From Pseudo-nitzschia pungens (lineage: Eukaryota; Bacillariophyta; Bacillariophyceae; Bacillariales; Bacillariaceae), in contig CM074763.1 of the NCBI GenBank assembly GCA_037355855.1, positions 4,712,001-4,776,000 of the forward strand: a stretch of DNA of 64,000 bases. The letters are read 5' to 3'. Shown one piece after another: positions 23,258 through 34,164 of the stretch. Position 1 is the stretch's first letter. Every line of letters begins with the position of its first letter. A program made the position numbers and the translations under genes. The notes below the pieces were generated by a model. It made no database searches. It saw only the letters and a list, made by a program, of their open reading frames with translations, and was not told where the DNA came from.

Positions 23258-23794
23258 ATGGCATCCATCTGGGCACGGTACAACAAATTGCTGGACACCC
23301 AGCCCCTCCTGACCAAGTGTCTGACCTCCCTCACCGGATTCACCGCCGGAGACATCCTGGCTCAAAAATTCATTGAACCCAGCGACAAGCCCTACGACAT
23401 CATGCGAACCATCCGATTGGGATCCTTCGGATTCCTCTTCCACGGAAGCACCGGCCACTACTTTTACGGATTTTTGGATTCCAAGTTGCCCGGAACCAAG
23501 CCCGTCACTGTTGCCAGCAAGGTCTTTATCGACCAAACCATCTGGAACCCCATTTTTGGTTGCTGCTTCTTTGGATACCTGAACTTTGCCGAGGGCAAGT
23601 CCTGGACCGACTACACCAAGAAGCTCAACGCCGATCTCAAGACCGCCGTCATGGGATCCTGGGCCGTCTGGGTCCCCGCCCACACGGTTAACTTTGCCTT
23701 CATTCCTCCCTCCCAGAGATTGTTGTACATCAACACCATCCAGATTGGTTACAACATCTTCCTTTCCTTCCTCGGAAACAAGAAGGCGGATTAA
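23258..23794 (+). CDS. Mpv17/PMP22 family membrane protein (178 aa)
   Basis: A complete 178-aa protein, the usual family length. It opens with WARYNKLLDTQPLLTKCLTS and GDILAQKFIE, typical for the N-terminal helix pair, then RLGSFGFLFHGSTGHYFYG. It closes with the family signature WAVWVPAHTVNFAFIPPSQR...LLYINTIQIGYNIFLSF (PAxxxNFxxxP..R). Four membrane-spanning helices are expected. Relatives sit in the peroxisomal membrane (PMP22) or inner mitochondrial membrane (Mpv17, yeast Sym1) and are thought to form channels or support mitochondrial DNA upkeep. The sequence does not decide which organelle is meant. Single exon, ATG preceded by CGCAAAA. Confidence 0.92.
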   Translation: MASIWARYNKLLDTQPLLTKCLTSLTGFTAGDILAQKFIEPSDKPYDIMRTIRLGSFGFLFHGSTGHYFYGFLDSKLPGTKPVTVASKVFIDQTIWNPIFGCCFFGYLNFAEGKSWTDYTKKLNADLKTAVMGSWAVWVPAHTVNFAFIPPSQRLLYINTIQIGYNIFLSFLGNKKAD

Positions 23795-25084
23795 GCTCTT
23801 TGAATTCATGAACGTGTATGTATTTATTACTTTATCGAAACAAAACGAAACAAACAAAACGAAAGAAAACAATGATCCGGTGCGAGGTGCGGCACTTGGT
23901 TGGAAGAATACATGGTCATGCCGGCATTCGTTGTAGCAAGCCGGCAGCGCTGCCCGGGGCGGGAGATATATGGAGGTTCCCCATTGCTGTCGAAACAAAC
24001 CATGATCGAAGTGTGGACGAGACGGGCGCAGCGAGGGTTGCGATAGTTGACAGTTAATCGAAGGATCTATAGACGAAACCAATGAACTCCCTCAGAAATT
24101 AGAATTTATACGAGTACCGGCTGTGATAGTCCTGTTTTGTATTGCAAAATTACTGTCTACTTCGGATTTCGTTGTAGACGACTGCTGCCATTGTTCTTCT
24201 GTAGTCATATCCATGATCATTGCGTCATGACGATTTGTTTTTCAATCGAACAAACGTCAAGCCAAGTGATCGATTCGAATATGAGAGTAGCGATGTAAAA
24301 CAAATAGAAGTAACTTTCTTCTTAGTAATAATTCTATCAATGATAATGGAAGGAATGATCTGACACTGTCCACAGTAAGATTCATAGATCCATTATTATA
24401 TCCATGAAAAAAGAATTGCATATCGTTGTCGTTTCCGCAGAAATTCGGTCGAGGCTTCACCTCATACGTACACGTACGTACTCGTACGTACCTTACCCTC
24501 AAACATCACAAATTTTGGATTTTACTTCGTACCAAAGAAGGATACATATGAAGTATACTCTAATTGATTTTACTCGTATCAAGACACTGTAAGGTCTTAC
24601 TGGTAATTACTCGTACCTGTAAGTTACTCTAAACACAACGGAACCGTACAAGGTTGTCTGTCCGTCTACTTCTGCGTACATCAAAATAGTTTTCCGAAGT
24701 GATTCTTCCACTGACCACGAGATGCCGCCGCACAAGTTATCCCAACTTTACTGAACAACCGATGCCATCAGATTTATCGGTACGGTAAGATTTTCCGTAA
24801 TTAACTCATTGTAATACGAAGTACGGTACAAGTAACCTTAGGTCCTACTCGTACGAAGTAGTAGTATTATTTTGTGAGATACAGGGAAGGTTTACGGTAG
24901 ACGCATCAATAATCTCAAGCCTTACGGTGACTTAGCGGTAAGGTTTACGTACAGGTAGTTTGCTTTGTACCTTTAGACGCACGACAGAAAACACATAACT
25001 TGTAGTCGCCGTTACACGGCCGATGCGAGTGGAACCACAAACAAACAACAACGAACAACACACTACACATACCACGCAAGCATC
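23795..25084. other. Intergenic, no supported gene
   Basis: Between two plus-strand genes. From 24450 onward it is rich in TACGTAC, GTACGAAGTA and GTAAGGTTTAC words, as in other spacers of this window. No long frame with domain content and no RNA gene recognised. Confidence 0.5.
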
Positions 25085-25831
25085 ATGTCCGGACGAGGAA
25101 GAGGACGCGGGAGGGGTCGGGGACCCACCAGCGGTGCGCGACTCTTGCTGCAGAGATCTGCCAAGGAAGCCGGCCTGGACGATGGAAATCTTCGGAACCT
25201 CAGTGACATCACCAAGCCCCAGCTCTTTCCCGATTACGAGTGGCACTCGAGTGGCCGAAAGGGCCACAACCTCCCGGGAGAACCAATCTCGCAGCCCTCC
25301 GCGGTCGTGTCGGCGTCGAACGGATCGGAAACCGAGCTGGTGGCGGTGGCCACACCCAAGCGGACTTCCAAGACCATCCATCTCATCAACAAGAGCCGGG
25401 AGATCCAGGACCGCTTCCAGAATTCTGCCTACTATGTGCAGCAAACACAGGAAGCCGACGTTATCCGTTACGGAAAGGAACGGGAGCGACAGCAGCAGCG
25501 CGCCGACCTCCTGATCCTGAAACAAATGGGAAAGACCGCGGATCCGCGATATGTCCCACCCGAGCTGCTGCGGGGCAACGATCTGGATCTCGTGTACGGG
25601 ATGGACGACAACACCTTCCGAAAGCGCTCCCTGGACGATCTGGCTGCAGAGGAACGCGCGGCCCGGCGGAAGCGAAGGGAGAGCGAGGGAGAGGAAGACG
25701 GGCAATTTAGCGACGCTCCGGATCCCATGGACGAAGAAGAAGAAGAGGACGTGGATTACGCCACCAACCACTACGAGAGCGAGGAGGAGCAGAGCGTGGG
25801 TGGGGCTGGCGACGACGAGGCAATATTTTAG
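25085..25831 (+). CDS. RNA polymerase III subunit RPC7/Rpc31 (248 aa)
   Basis: 248 aa, close to the usual length of Rpc31 and RPC7. It starts with SGRGRGRGRGRG, as the family does, followed by PTSGARLLLQRSAKEAG, a middle with HLINKSREIQDRFQNSAYYV and VIRYGKER, and the acidic tail DEEEEEDVDYATNHYESEEE ending GDDEAIF. The tail's 'N-x-Y-acidic run-D-D-x-x-x-F' form is characteristic. In known enzymes this subunit joins the Rpc82/34/31 heterotrimer that helps Pol III start at tRNA and 5S genes. Single exon; start ATG follows CATC. Confidence 0.85.
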   Translation: MSGRGRGRGRGRGPTSGARLLLQRSAKEAGLDDGNLRNLSDITKPQLFPDYEWHSSGRKGHNLPGEPISQPSAVVSASNGSETELVAVATPKRTSKTIHLINKSREIQDRFQNSAYYVQQTQEADVIRYGKERERQQQRADLLILKQMGKTADPRYVPPELLRGNDLDLVYGMDDNTFRKRSLDDLAAEERAARRKRRESEGEEDGQFSDAPDPMDEEEEEDVDYATNHYESEEEQSVGGAGDDEAIF

Positions 25832-26728
25832 GTGACGGCCTGTATGCATTGTGGTTGGTCGGCGAGCAAGTGGTAGGAGGCCGACCTAGGGTTTCATCAC
25901 CAACACCGACTCTCGCCACGCAATGTGCGCATCCCGGTGGGCATCATTCTACACCGCATCTTCTGATTCCGAGGGATGCTGCTAGTGCTTTGTGTGTCCA
26001 GTTCTTGGTGAATGATTACGTCATGCGGGCGGTGTGTCGACAAACGGAAATTCAATCTTGGGCATTGGAAACAAAATACTAACGTACTACTATTTTAAAC
26101 CCGCCGCGACGACAATTTTAGAAGAGGGACGCAACTAAGATGCCTGCACCCCCGAACGGACCGAGAACATCAGATGCAAACAATACGAAGGAGCGACGAC
26201 TGTAGCAGAGCATTCCAGAATTCAGTTCAACTCCAACCAACCAAAATTACTCACGCGTGACCTTCGAAAAACTAGCCTATTCCTACCAGAACACGGGAGC
26301 GTATTGAGTAGCAATGCATGGCGTACGAGTCAGTCGAGAACAGATCGAAAAAAATGACAAATTTGAATTCGAAATTGTCGAATTATCTCAAACATCCAAG
26401 AATAAAATAAAAGAAAAGACTTGTAGACCCATTGGACCGTTTCTTTATTCAAACGACACGTACCTCAGTGGTAAGAGGCGTTACACATAGGTCCACGAAG
26501 CCATCGAGAAGCGATCCATTAGTAACAAAGGCCTCGAAGACCAATACTTTACGGGCACGAGAAATTCGAGAATGCATTGTTTCCGACGGCATTGGACTCG
26601 GCCCGAGTGTTCTCCTAGCAAACGATGCGAAGCAATAAAATGCATTGGCAGAAACAAGCCGAACTCGGATCCATTTCCACAACCACAGCGTCATTCCACA
26701 CGTTCAGCAGCAGCATTTGTTCGAGACA
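25832..26728. other. Intergenic, no supported gene
   Basis: 3' region of the RPC7 gene and 5' region of the next gene. Becomes AT-rich after 26340, with an AATAAAATAAAAG run at 26400-26412. In-frame codons continue upstream of 26729 as far as a TTG at 26645 but contain no ATG. Confidence 0.5.
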
Positions 26729-28504
26729 ATGGACCATTCGGCAAGGAGACGAGGAACCACGGGCAACAATTTGGCGTCCCGGTCACCGTTTCGGAAAATG
26801 AGAGCCTCGCCATGGAAACGGTCCGGTGTACCGAACGAAAAGTCACTGACCAATACGGTGCGTGTGCTTGTTGACCCCGCAGCTTCTTTTGACAAAGGAC
26901 CGGAAGGAACCATCCACGAAAGACCCATGTCACCCTTTCGAACCCCGAGCGATCGTTCTAGTGGGGAGAGCCCAACTTCTCCCTGGAGACGCCACACAAC
27001 GGGGATGAACTCGGAACCCAAGAATGAACTTCACGAATCGGAGATTAGTATTTTCAAGCAGCTGTGCCTCGACAAGCACGACGAGAACGCTGCAATCGAA
27101 ATCCTGTTGGATTCCACCGAAAGCAGCATTCCGGAACTTTACACGGCTTCCTCGGAAAGCACGGACCACGGTTCCGGCACCCTATCGAGAAAGAAGAGTG
27201 GTTCCGTAGAGGGAAAAAAGAAGTTTTTGGAACGATTATTTTTCAAGTCTCCCCGCAAGTCATCGAATCAATCCGATTCTTCGCATTCGGACTTTTTGGA
27301 CTCTTCCAAGGAGAATTATCTTTCCTGGAGTCATTCGTCGAATCCGAGCGACGAGCCGAGCAACCCCACTCCCCCGTCTTCCATTCCGAGGACCCGAACC
27401 ACCGCAGAGAAGGAGTTTCCGGTTATGACGAAAGTTTCGTGGTCGATCCCTGCGAATAAGTCCAGTATCCAAGGCACTGCGAATCGAACCAGATCGATAC
27501 TCGATGATCCTCGTGAAGGGAGCGATACGGTATCAAACATAAGTAGTCTGAGCGGAACCAGGACAAGCAGTCTAGTCACTCCCGTCAGCTTTGATCGTCA
27601 CGAGTCTCTGGGGTTCGAATCGATTAAGGATATTCGAAAATGCTTGAAGGAAATGGAACGCCAACTCGGCCAAGCAACCAACAAAGGTCAGAGAGTTTCT
27701 CGCCAAAAGGTGATGAGGGCACTGTTTACTGTTGCCGATTCTCTCGAAGACAACGACGAAAAGAATTATCTAAAGACCGAATTGAGTACGGCAATGAAAA
27801 CAGAACGTGAGGAAGCCATTCAACCAGTCGTGAGCAAACCTCTGAAAGTTGCCAGCAACGACGATGACGAGAAGTCGGAACTCACCACCAGTGATGACGA
27901 AGACTTCACTCTCGATAGCGAAACATTTGAGGAGACCAGTGGCGACAAAGGAGTGAACGGATCCGCGTTCAATATTGTATCTTCGGTCGGAAATTTCTTC
28001 GGAGTTAGTAATGAGGACCAACAAACCGTTGAGGAGGTCCTTGACGACTTGCTCTGGACTGAATTTGTGTCATCCCGTCAACAGAACAAAACTTTGAACA
28101 ACAACCGTTCAAGGCCGGGCACGAATGCACTCTCATCAAAAATACAGGAAAAGCCATTGCATTTCAAGGAGTACAGTAGATCAAAACCAAAAGAATCTAC
28201 CAATAGGCATTACAGAGCAAACCGAGCTCGTTCGTGGTGGAGAAATCACCCTTCAAAAGAGGATGATGAAGATGATGAGGATGATGAGGATGATGAGTAT
28301 TCGAGTTCTTCCTCGGAAGACGAGTTTGCATCATATCTGCCCACAAGCATTACCGTGAAACAGCGATACAGGAAACAAACAAATTTCGAGAGCGTTTCTT
28401 CTCGATCCAATTCAAATCCACACTACAAGGTGAAACTTGTAGATACAGAGAGCCGCCTTGGCTACGAGATGGACAGCACTTCTAAAAGGTCACCAGTACT
28501 ATGA
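26729..28504 (+). CDS. Serine-rich hypothetical protein with acidic C-terminal run (591 aa)
   Basis: Single frame; the first ATG of the open frame is at 26729 (MDHSARRRGTTGNN). Ser/Thr-Pro sites dominate the first third. Two segments look folded: ISIFKQLCLDKHDENAAIEI and SLGFESIKDIRKCLKEMERQ continuing into VMRALFTVADSLEDNDEKNY, both helical. A DDEDDE run precedes YSSSSSEDEF near the end. There is no signal peptide or membrane segment. I do not recognise the family. The helical part is reminiscent of coiled regulatory proteins, but no function can be given. A downstream start is possible because the N-terminal 80 residues are low in complexity. Confidence 0.65.
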   Translation: MDHSARRRGTTGNNLASRSPFRKMRASPWKRSGVPNEKSLTNTVRVLVDPAASFDKGPEGTIHERPMSPFRTPSDRSSGESPTSPWRRHTTGMNSEPKNELHESEISIFKQLCLDKHDENAAIEILLDSTESSIPELYTASSESTDHGSGTLSRKKSGSVEGKKKFLERLFFKSPRKSSNQSDSSHSDFLDSSKENYLSWSHSSNPSDEPSNPTPPSSIPRTRTTAEKEFPVMTKVSWSIPANKSSIQGTANRTRSILDDPREGSDTVSNISSLSGTRTSSLVTPVSFDRHESLGFESIKDIRKCLKEMERQLGQATNKGQRVSRQKVMRALFTVADSLEDNDEKNYLKTELSTAMKTEREEAIQPVVSKPLKVASNDDDEKSELTTSDDEDFTLDSETFEETSGDKGVNGSAFNIVSSVGNFFGVSNEDQQTVEEVLDDLLWTEFVSSRQQNKTLNNNRSRPGTNALSSKIQEKPLHFKEYSRSKPKESTNRHYRANRARSWWRNHPSKEDDEDDEDDEDDEYSSSSSEDEFASYLPTSITVKQRYRKQTNFESVSSRSNSNPHYKVKLVDTESRLGYEMDSTSKRSPVL

Positions 28505-28854
28505 ATCGTAAATGCACCATATCGCATTGTAAGCCCTACTCTGTTCTATTTAAACAAACCAGTAATTCCATACTAGTCAAATGCTTGTCTTGAACCCAAT
28601 GAACGTTTACGATTTACAATCTTTGTCAATAATATGGTTCCCAATATTGGACGAGTACGAAGAAGATCATAGCAAACAAGACCAGTAGAAAAAGAAGATT
28701 CGTTTGCACTTGCACTCGAATCATAAAATCCATATCATTCATATTTTTTAGAACTACATTTAACCTTGTCATTGTGCAAGGGGCGTCCTCGAATTATCCC
28801 GTTTCAAGTTCGTCTGCGACAAATTCCAATTTGAATGACTTCCCATCATTATCA

Positions 28855-30041
28855 TTAACTTCGACCCCGGATCTTTATTCTTCGCCGTGAAGTATTTGAC
28901 CTCAAATTCCTCCTTTTCGGTGCATCTCCCTTTTTCTCTCCGTCTTTATCTAAGGAACAGTGTGAAAATAATAATGATAATTCTGTTAGATGACAATTCA
29001 TAGCACCAAGAATTTGACTCTTGTGGAACAGAAAAACGTACCATTTTTGTCATTGTTTTTGTCGTTAGCATTTTTGTCTGAAAGATTGAAAAAAGAGGAA
29101 TATGAGGAACAAGAGCGTCTTTTCATTGTACATATTTTATGATCGTGCACCTATGAACTGCTTACCGTTGTTTTTCTCGTCGTTTTTATCGTTGCCATTT
29201 TTGTCTGAGATTTAATCGCGAACAAGAGGATTGTTTGAGACAATTTTTTTCTGAAGTATATCACTATTCTCACCACCATGTTGAAAGTCAACCATCATCA
29301 TTCTTACCATCCTTATCGTTCTCATTATCGTTGTTGTCATTCTTGTCATCATTCTTGTCATCATTCTTGTCATCATTCTTGTCATCATTCTTGTCATCAT
29401 TCTTGTCATCATTCTTGTCATCATTCTTGTCATCATTCTTGTCGTCCTTATCATCGTTTTTGTCGTCCTTGTCATCGTTTTTGTCATCCTTATCATCGTT
29501 TTTGTCGTCCTTGTCGTCCTTGTCATCCTTATCATCGTTTTTGTCGTCCTTGTCGTCCTTGTCATCCTTATCATCGTTTTTGTCGTCCTTGTCGTCCTTG
29601 TCATCCTTATCATCGTTTTTGTCGTCCTTGTCGTCCTTGTCGTCCTTGTCATCCTTATCATCGTTTTTGTCGTCCTTGTCGTCCTTGTCATCCTTGTCGT
29701 CCTTGTCATTCTTGTCGTCCCTCATATCTGGACAAAAAAAAAGCATGAGTGAATTGTTGTTAAGTGATAACCGCTAGCCGAAGAAAAAAGAGTTCAAAGG
29801 TTGAATTAAGCTTACCATTATACCCATCACTGTTATAATGTTGTTTGCTCTTGTCGTACTTAATATTGTAATGGTCATCTTCAATTTCACCAAAAAATTA
29901 AGGAAACAATAAAATGGCAGAATTTAGACAACGGCAAAAATTCGAGAATTGAACACATCGCAATACAAGAAAGAGAAGAAACTTACTGCTGGATGAGCTT
30001 GATGGACGTGAACCATGTGGCTTCGTTAGCTTGTAACTGTG

Positions 30042-30094
<53 letters not shown>

Positions 30095-30830
30095 GACTTC
30101 GGCTGCGAATGCGGCTATGACTATCATCGTGGTCTTTGTGTTTTTTATAACTGTTGAACGATTTGTCGTCTTTGTCGTACTTGTGGGACTCATGTCCCTT
30201 ATCGTACTTCTCACTCTTACCGTCCTTTTTGTGTGATTTGCCACTCTTATAACTTTTATCTTCCTTCCAATGCTGTTTGCTGTCCTTGTAGCTCTTATCC
30301 TCTTTCCCATGAGGTTTGCTGTCCTTGTAGCTCTTGTCCTCTTTCCCATGCGGTTTGCTGTCCTTGTAGCTCTTATCTTCCTTTTTGTATGATTTGTCAT
30401 CCTTGTAGCTCTTATCTTCCTTTTTGTGTGATTTGTCATCGCTGTGGTTTTTATCTTCTTTCCCATGTGGTTTGCCATATTTCATACTGTCATGTTCTTT
30501 CCCATGTGGTTTACCGTCCTTCGAGCTTTTTCTTGAACCGTAGCTTTTTCCCGACTTGGGATGATATGGTTTGTTGCCTGAAGGCTTGTTGCCTAGGGGT
30601 TCATTGTCGTGGTAGTAATAGTGGTCGTCATCGTCGTGATAATCATAATTCGGCATATAACCAATCCCTCGGTATCGAATGCCGTCGGCCAATTCCCGAG
30701 AAGAGTTTCTATGTTGATTGCCAACTTCGTGCGATTGGTATTCACCAGTCTTTCGTCTGCGGAGCGAAAATTCTGAAGCAGAAGTGGCGACTGCGAATAA
30801 GATAATTATCCATATTGATAGAGGCTTCAT
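28855..30830 (-). CDS. Secreted Lys/Asp/Ser/His-rich repeat protein, six exons (498 aa)
   Basis: Exons: 29987-30830, 29816-29878, 29308-29727, 29166-29204, 29042-29077, 28855-28949. Every donor is GTAAGT, GTAAGC, GTAAGA or GTACGT, every internal exon is phase 1-1, and the frame stays open to TAA, giving 498 aa. The ATG at 30830 starts a clear signal peptide ([20 protein letters not shown]). After it come an Arg cluster (SLRRRKTG), SRELADG, a Tyr/His/Asp stretch and many [13 protein letters not shown] units. A run of SN pairs, about 400 nt of DDK/NDDK repeats and short DKNxND exons follow, ending in a basic tail ([20 protein letters not shown]). Signal peptide, KxxK spacing, Ser richness and RXL-like sites recall diatom silaffin/cingulin-type wall proteins. 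That role is inference. Acid-rich mineral-binding or adhesive proteins are alternatives. Confidence 0.7.
29313..29715 (-). repeat. Coding DDK/NDDK minisatellite
   Basis: Within exon 3 of the secreted protein. The plus strand reads runs of TCATTCTTGTCA and TCCTTGTCG; on the coding strand this gives DDK and NDDK units in higher-order blocks of about 18-57 bp. Unit lengths are all multiples of three, so expansion or contraction keeps the frame. Confidence 0.85.
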
Positions 30831-31715
30831 ATTGACCGATCCGTTCAATTTGTAGTATCTGGTATATGTAAAATATGGATTCTTCGTCTCTAAGGCAAAC
30901 GATATCTTCAATCGGGTCTTCACAATCGGTGTAATGTGCTGTCGCCTCATTATTTTTTCCCTGCCTCGGTGGAATGCATCCGTTATTTTCTGATTTTTGT
31001 GAGACACAATACAGAAATCGTTAATCAAGCACTGGCTCACCCGGAGTGGAGGATTAACGATATATGATGATGCGCAACGGAATTCAAGAGGTTTTATGTA
31101 ATGTAAAAATTAAAAATCGTTATGAAATTCTAAATAATGAGACTCATAGCGAACCGTTGAGTATTTTTAAAATTTTCATTGTTCTGCTTGGTCGCACTTC
31201 TTTAGCTCTTACACGGATATAAAGATAGCAGATGCGTAACATTACCGGTAACTTACCGGTAAGAAGTCGGTGTATTTTTCTTTTTGAATGTCTGGTATGA
31301 ATACGTACCGGTACGTACTTGCACGTACACATTTTTTTAGACGGTAGAGGGAATAATACCGGTAAATGTAACCGTCAACGCAACACCCAACACGCGAGTA
31401 AGATCTTAACCTTAACTTACGTCTGTTGTCATCTCTTTCATTGTCTTCGTACGCAACTTCGCAACTTGTGAGATCTTCGAGTACGAGTATGGAGTCAGTT
31501 CCGTTTTGAGAGTTGCGAACTAAATACTTACTACAATGAAGAGATGCAACAAGGATCACCTGGGCTCAAACTTTTAAGTAAATTATTGGTAGTACACCAA
31601 TCAATTTTGGACTCCAAGCCCCCAAAATAGCTCACGAGCCAAGTGCAGAGGGGTTTCACCTCCCCAGTACAAAAATATCGAAGAGAATTCGCGTTCTTCC
31701 CACTGTTTGATTTGT
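30831..31715. other. Intergenic, no supported gene
   Basis: Upstream of the secreted-protein gene and downstream of the glycosyltransferase gene, both on minus. The secreted protein's frame stays open upstream to 31040, but an earlier start would bury the signal peptide. TACCGGTA-type words cluster at 31240-31330. Nothing else recognised. Confidence 0.5.
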
Positions 31716-33311
31716 TCAAATAGGATTTCCGTAAGGCGGCTGGATCTGTTGGTATCCCTCCACGCCTGTCTTGCTGCAAAACCCATTGTAGTGACGAACG
31801 TTCAGGCTTCCCGTACCCTTTCCAGTCCTTCCCCACGATTTTTCCAATTCGCTACGAAGCCTGTACCACTTGCGATTCATTTGGCGGCATAATTGAAATT
31901 TTGGGTTCTTGGCTGCATACTTTAAACAACTCCAAGGCTTTAGGCAAATAGTAAAATGAAATGTCACAACATCGTCAGGACTTGTAAATCGGCAATCGTC
32001 ACAGTCAGATTCGTTAGTCCGGCATTTTTTCTTCTTTTTGTCCTTGCTTTCGGCGAAAGGATTATCACTCATATTGTTATATTTGCAACGACTGAGTTCC
32101 ACGGATCTCCCCGGATGAAGGTACTCAAAATACCAAGGAAGTAGTCCCTGTATTGTCATGCCACCGTGAAAAGGTCCTACTTTGCTGCCCCATCCTTTCT
32201 TCACGTCATAATCGCCCTTTCGCACAATATCGACGAATTCGTTGTAAGTCTCGAGACTCGGTTTTATCATGAAGAATCCACCTTGATAGGGTTTGTCCTT
32301 TCTCGATGGAGCAACTACGTTATAATCCTTCGTATAAATCAACGAGATTTCGTTTGGGATTTCATGACTCGGCCACATTACAGGTATATTGGCGAATAAT
32401 TCGGGAGAATCTTGGTACTTCCGAGGATTTATCATAAAATCCAAGACATCGTCCATTGGTTTATTTATCAGTACATCCAAATCTAAATGTATCACCACTG
32501 GGTGCTCAGTCAGGCGGAAGGCCTCCAGCTTGATCAATTCTTTCTGTTTTGTCCATTAAAATTTGTGTCCGTTGCGATGGATCGAACACATCGGTATTTA
32601 AACGTTGCACGACAGGGCACGATGGAGAAACCAATGGCACAGAAAATCCGATTGTCAGATGAATAATGGATACCAGAGTTGTGTGATCTGTGGGCGGAAA
32701 ACTCTTGCAATAGAAGGCGAAACGAAATGTTTGGACGAAATTAGATTTCTCTTACTCACTTCTCCACAGCAGCCATTTTTGACTATGCGTTCCCTTAGAC
32801 CCCCATCGCCACCAATCTCTTCGACCTTTACAGGTGTTTGTCTTTCCAGGAGGGTATATCCCAGTTCTTCCAACGGCAGGACACATTCTTTTGCAGTCGG
32901 GTGGTAAAGTATGTAGTTCTTATATTTGAACTTGGATTCTTGGCCTCGGCTACTAACATCGAGGGAATACTTTAAGATAGCGGCACCGTCGATGAATGGG
33001 TCCGATCCACATCCTGTCACCGTCGATGCGACACCAATCGTTATCCTATCATCGTTATCAACATCATTCTGATTGTTGAGTTGTTGCACCATGGATTTAT
33101 TTGCGTCCTCAACCCTACTTGTCGGGCCTTGCATGATCCGTTCGACTTGTTCATCGTGACTGTTGAGGAATGAAGCGAGAGTCGCTACATAGCCAACAAT
33201 AACCAAAACCAGAAATACCGTCAAAGATCGTACCGACCATTTCAAAAATGTCTTCGTCCGATGCTGCTTTAGTGCACGATGTGATCGGCGAACATCATGT
33301 TGAGTAATCAT
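31716..33311 (-). CDS. GT8-like glycosyltransferase, type II membrane protein, two exons (459 aa)
   Basis: Exons 32760-33311 and 31716-32543. Donor GGAGAA|GTGAGT and acceptor AAAACAG|AAAGAA join in phase 0 to give CCGEKELIKLEAFRL, a stretch GT8 enzymes have just before the metal site. One hydrophobic anchor near residues 27-49 (VRSLTVFLVLVIVGYVATLA) follows a short basic tail, the Golgi type II layout. The DxD motif is HLDLDVLINKPMD (near residue 203). Later come the acceptor-side features GGFFMIKPS and HGGMTIQGLLPWYF, seen in glycogenin/galactinol synthase relatives. GT8 enzymes use UDP- or other nucleotide sugars. Donor and acceptor cannot be told from sequence. The second exon cannot start alone: a TAA lies just upstream of the acceptor in that frame. 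Confidence 0.82.
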
Positions 33312-33759
33312 GCCAACGTTTCCGCAGAGTGCTGTGTTTTCTGTCGGGGTTAAAAATAGGCGCGAACCTCACGGTGTATGGAATGAGTTCGGTAGCATGG
33401 GATTTTTACAAGAGTTGTCGATTTCTTCAACTTAATTTCTTCTCTCCAGATTGTCCTTCAATCTAGCTTCCATTGACGACCTTTAGTAAGTTACATGTAT
33501 GTGGTTTGGAAAGACAAAGTACGAGTTTGTACGGTACTTTCGACGATCTGTCATTATTACGAAGTAGTAGTACGAAGTACGAAGTACTTCGTATTATTTT
33601 TTCCTGTTGTCGTTCTTTCGATCGGTAGATGATGAAAATGAATTATTTTGAGGGACGGTCATTGTTCCAACACAGAAGAATGTTTTTCAAAACATGCCCG
33701 GTGACAGGGGGTCATAAATCTTACTTTGTGATGTGCCTCAACAAGGGTTAGATGACAAT
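33312..33759. other. Upstream spacer of the glycosyltransferase gene
   Basis: Promoter-side DNA with a TACGAAGTAGTAGTACGAAG run near 33558-33590. No gene seen. Confidence 0.5.
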
Positions 33760-34164
33760 GAGTGATTCCCGGAATTACATATCGGAGTATTACATATTAG
33801 CTTTCCCGGAATTAATAAACACATATAAAAATTGCGCACCCAACGGAAGAACTAGATTTGTCTCAACGCACGAGGCCTATTTTGGAATTTGGAATCTTGT
33901 CCAAAGAAACCAAAATCCTCTATTAACTGCCAACCGGCGCATCTACTTATTTTTTGTGCGCGTCGTCACACATGTTTGATTACACGTGTCAAATTTTTTA
34001 TTTTTAAATTCCATCTATTTTTATGCACGCTTGTAGTCGGACAGACGGCACTACAAGGTTATATGAACATTTGAATCAGATATACGAGTCTGGTTATTCC
34101 GGGAATGTTTTTTACCTAAGATATGAACGCCTAAAAACGTAATATGTAATTCCGGGAATCACTC
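33760..34164. mobile_element. MITE copy C with perfect terminal inverted repeats
   Basis: 405 bp. The first 23 bp from 33760 (GAGTGATTCCCGGAATTACA...) are the exact reverse complement of the last 23 bp to 34164 (...TGTAATTCCGGGAATCACTC). Flanked by AAT on each side, or CAATG if the ends are drawn slightly inward. It shares GAGGCCTATTTTGGAATTTG (near 33871) and GTAGTCGGACAGACGGCACT (near 34032) with copies A and B. It has no coding capacity. It is the youngest-looking copy by TIR identity. Confidence 0.85.

Noticed and set aside
22122..23312. Frames up to 193 codons upstream of the Mpv17-like gene
   Set aside because: They cross CT, GATG, TGATG and TTCGA simple repeats and overlap in several frames; no domain.
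29235..29777. Plus-strand frames of 156-180 codons made of SLSSFLSS and CHHSCHH
   Set aside because: Antisense readings of the DDK minisatellite; the minus-strand reading joins five other exons in phase.
30831..31040. Longer N-terminus for the secreted lysine-rich protein
   Set aside because: The upstream frame is open, but starting there would bury a good signal peptide; the extension has no conserved look.
31531..31836. 101-codon minus frame overlapping the glycosyltransferase 3' end
   Set aside because: Different frame from the GT8 protein and no domain; the GT8 frame continues through the same DNA to its own stop.
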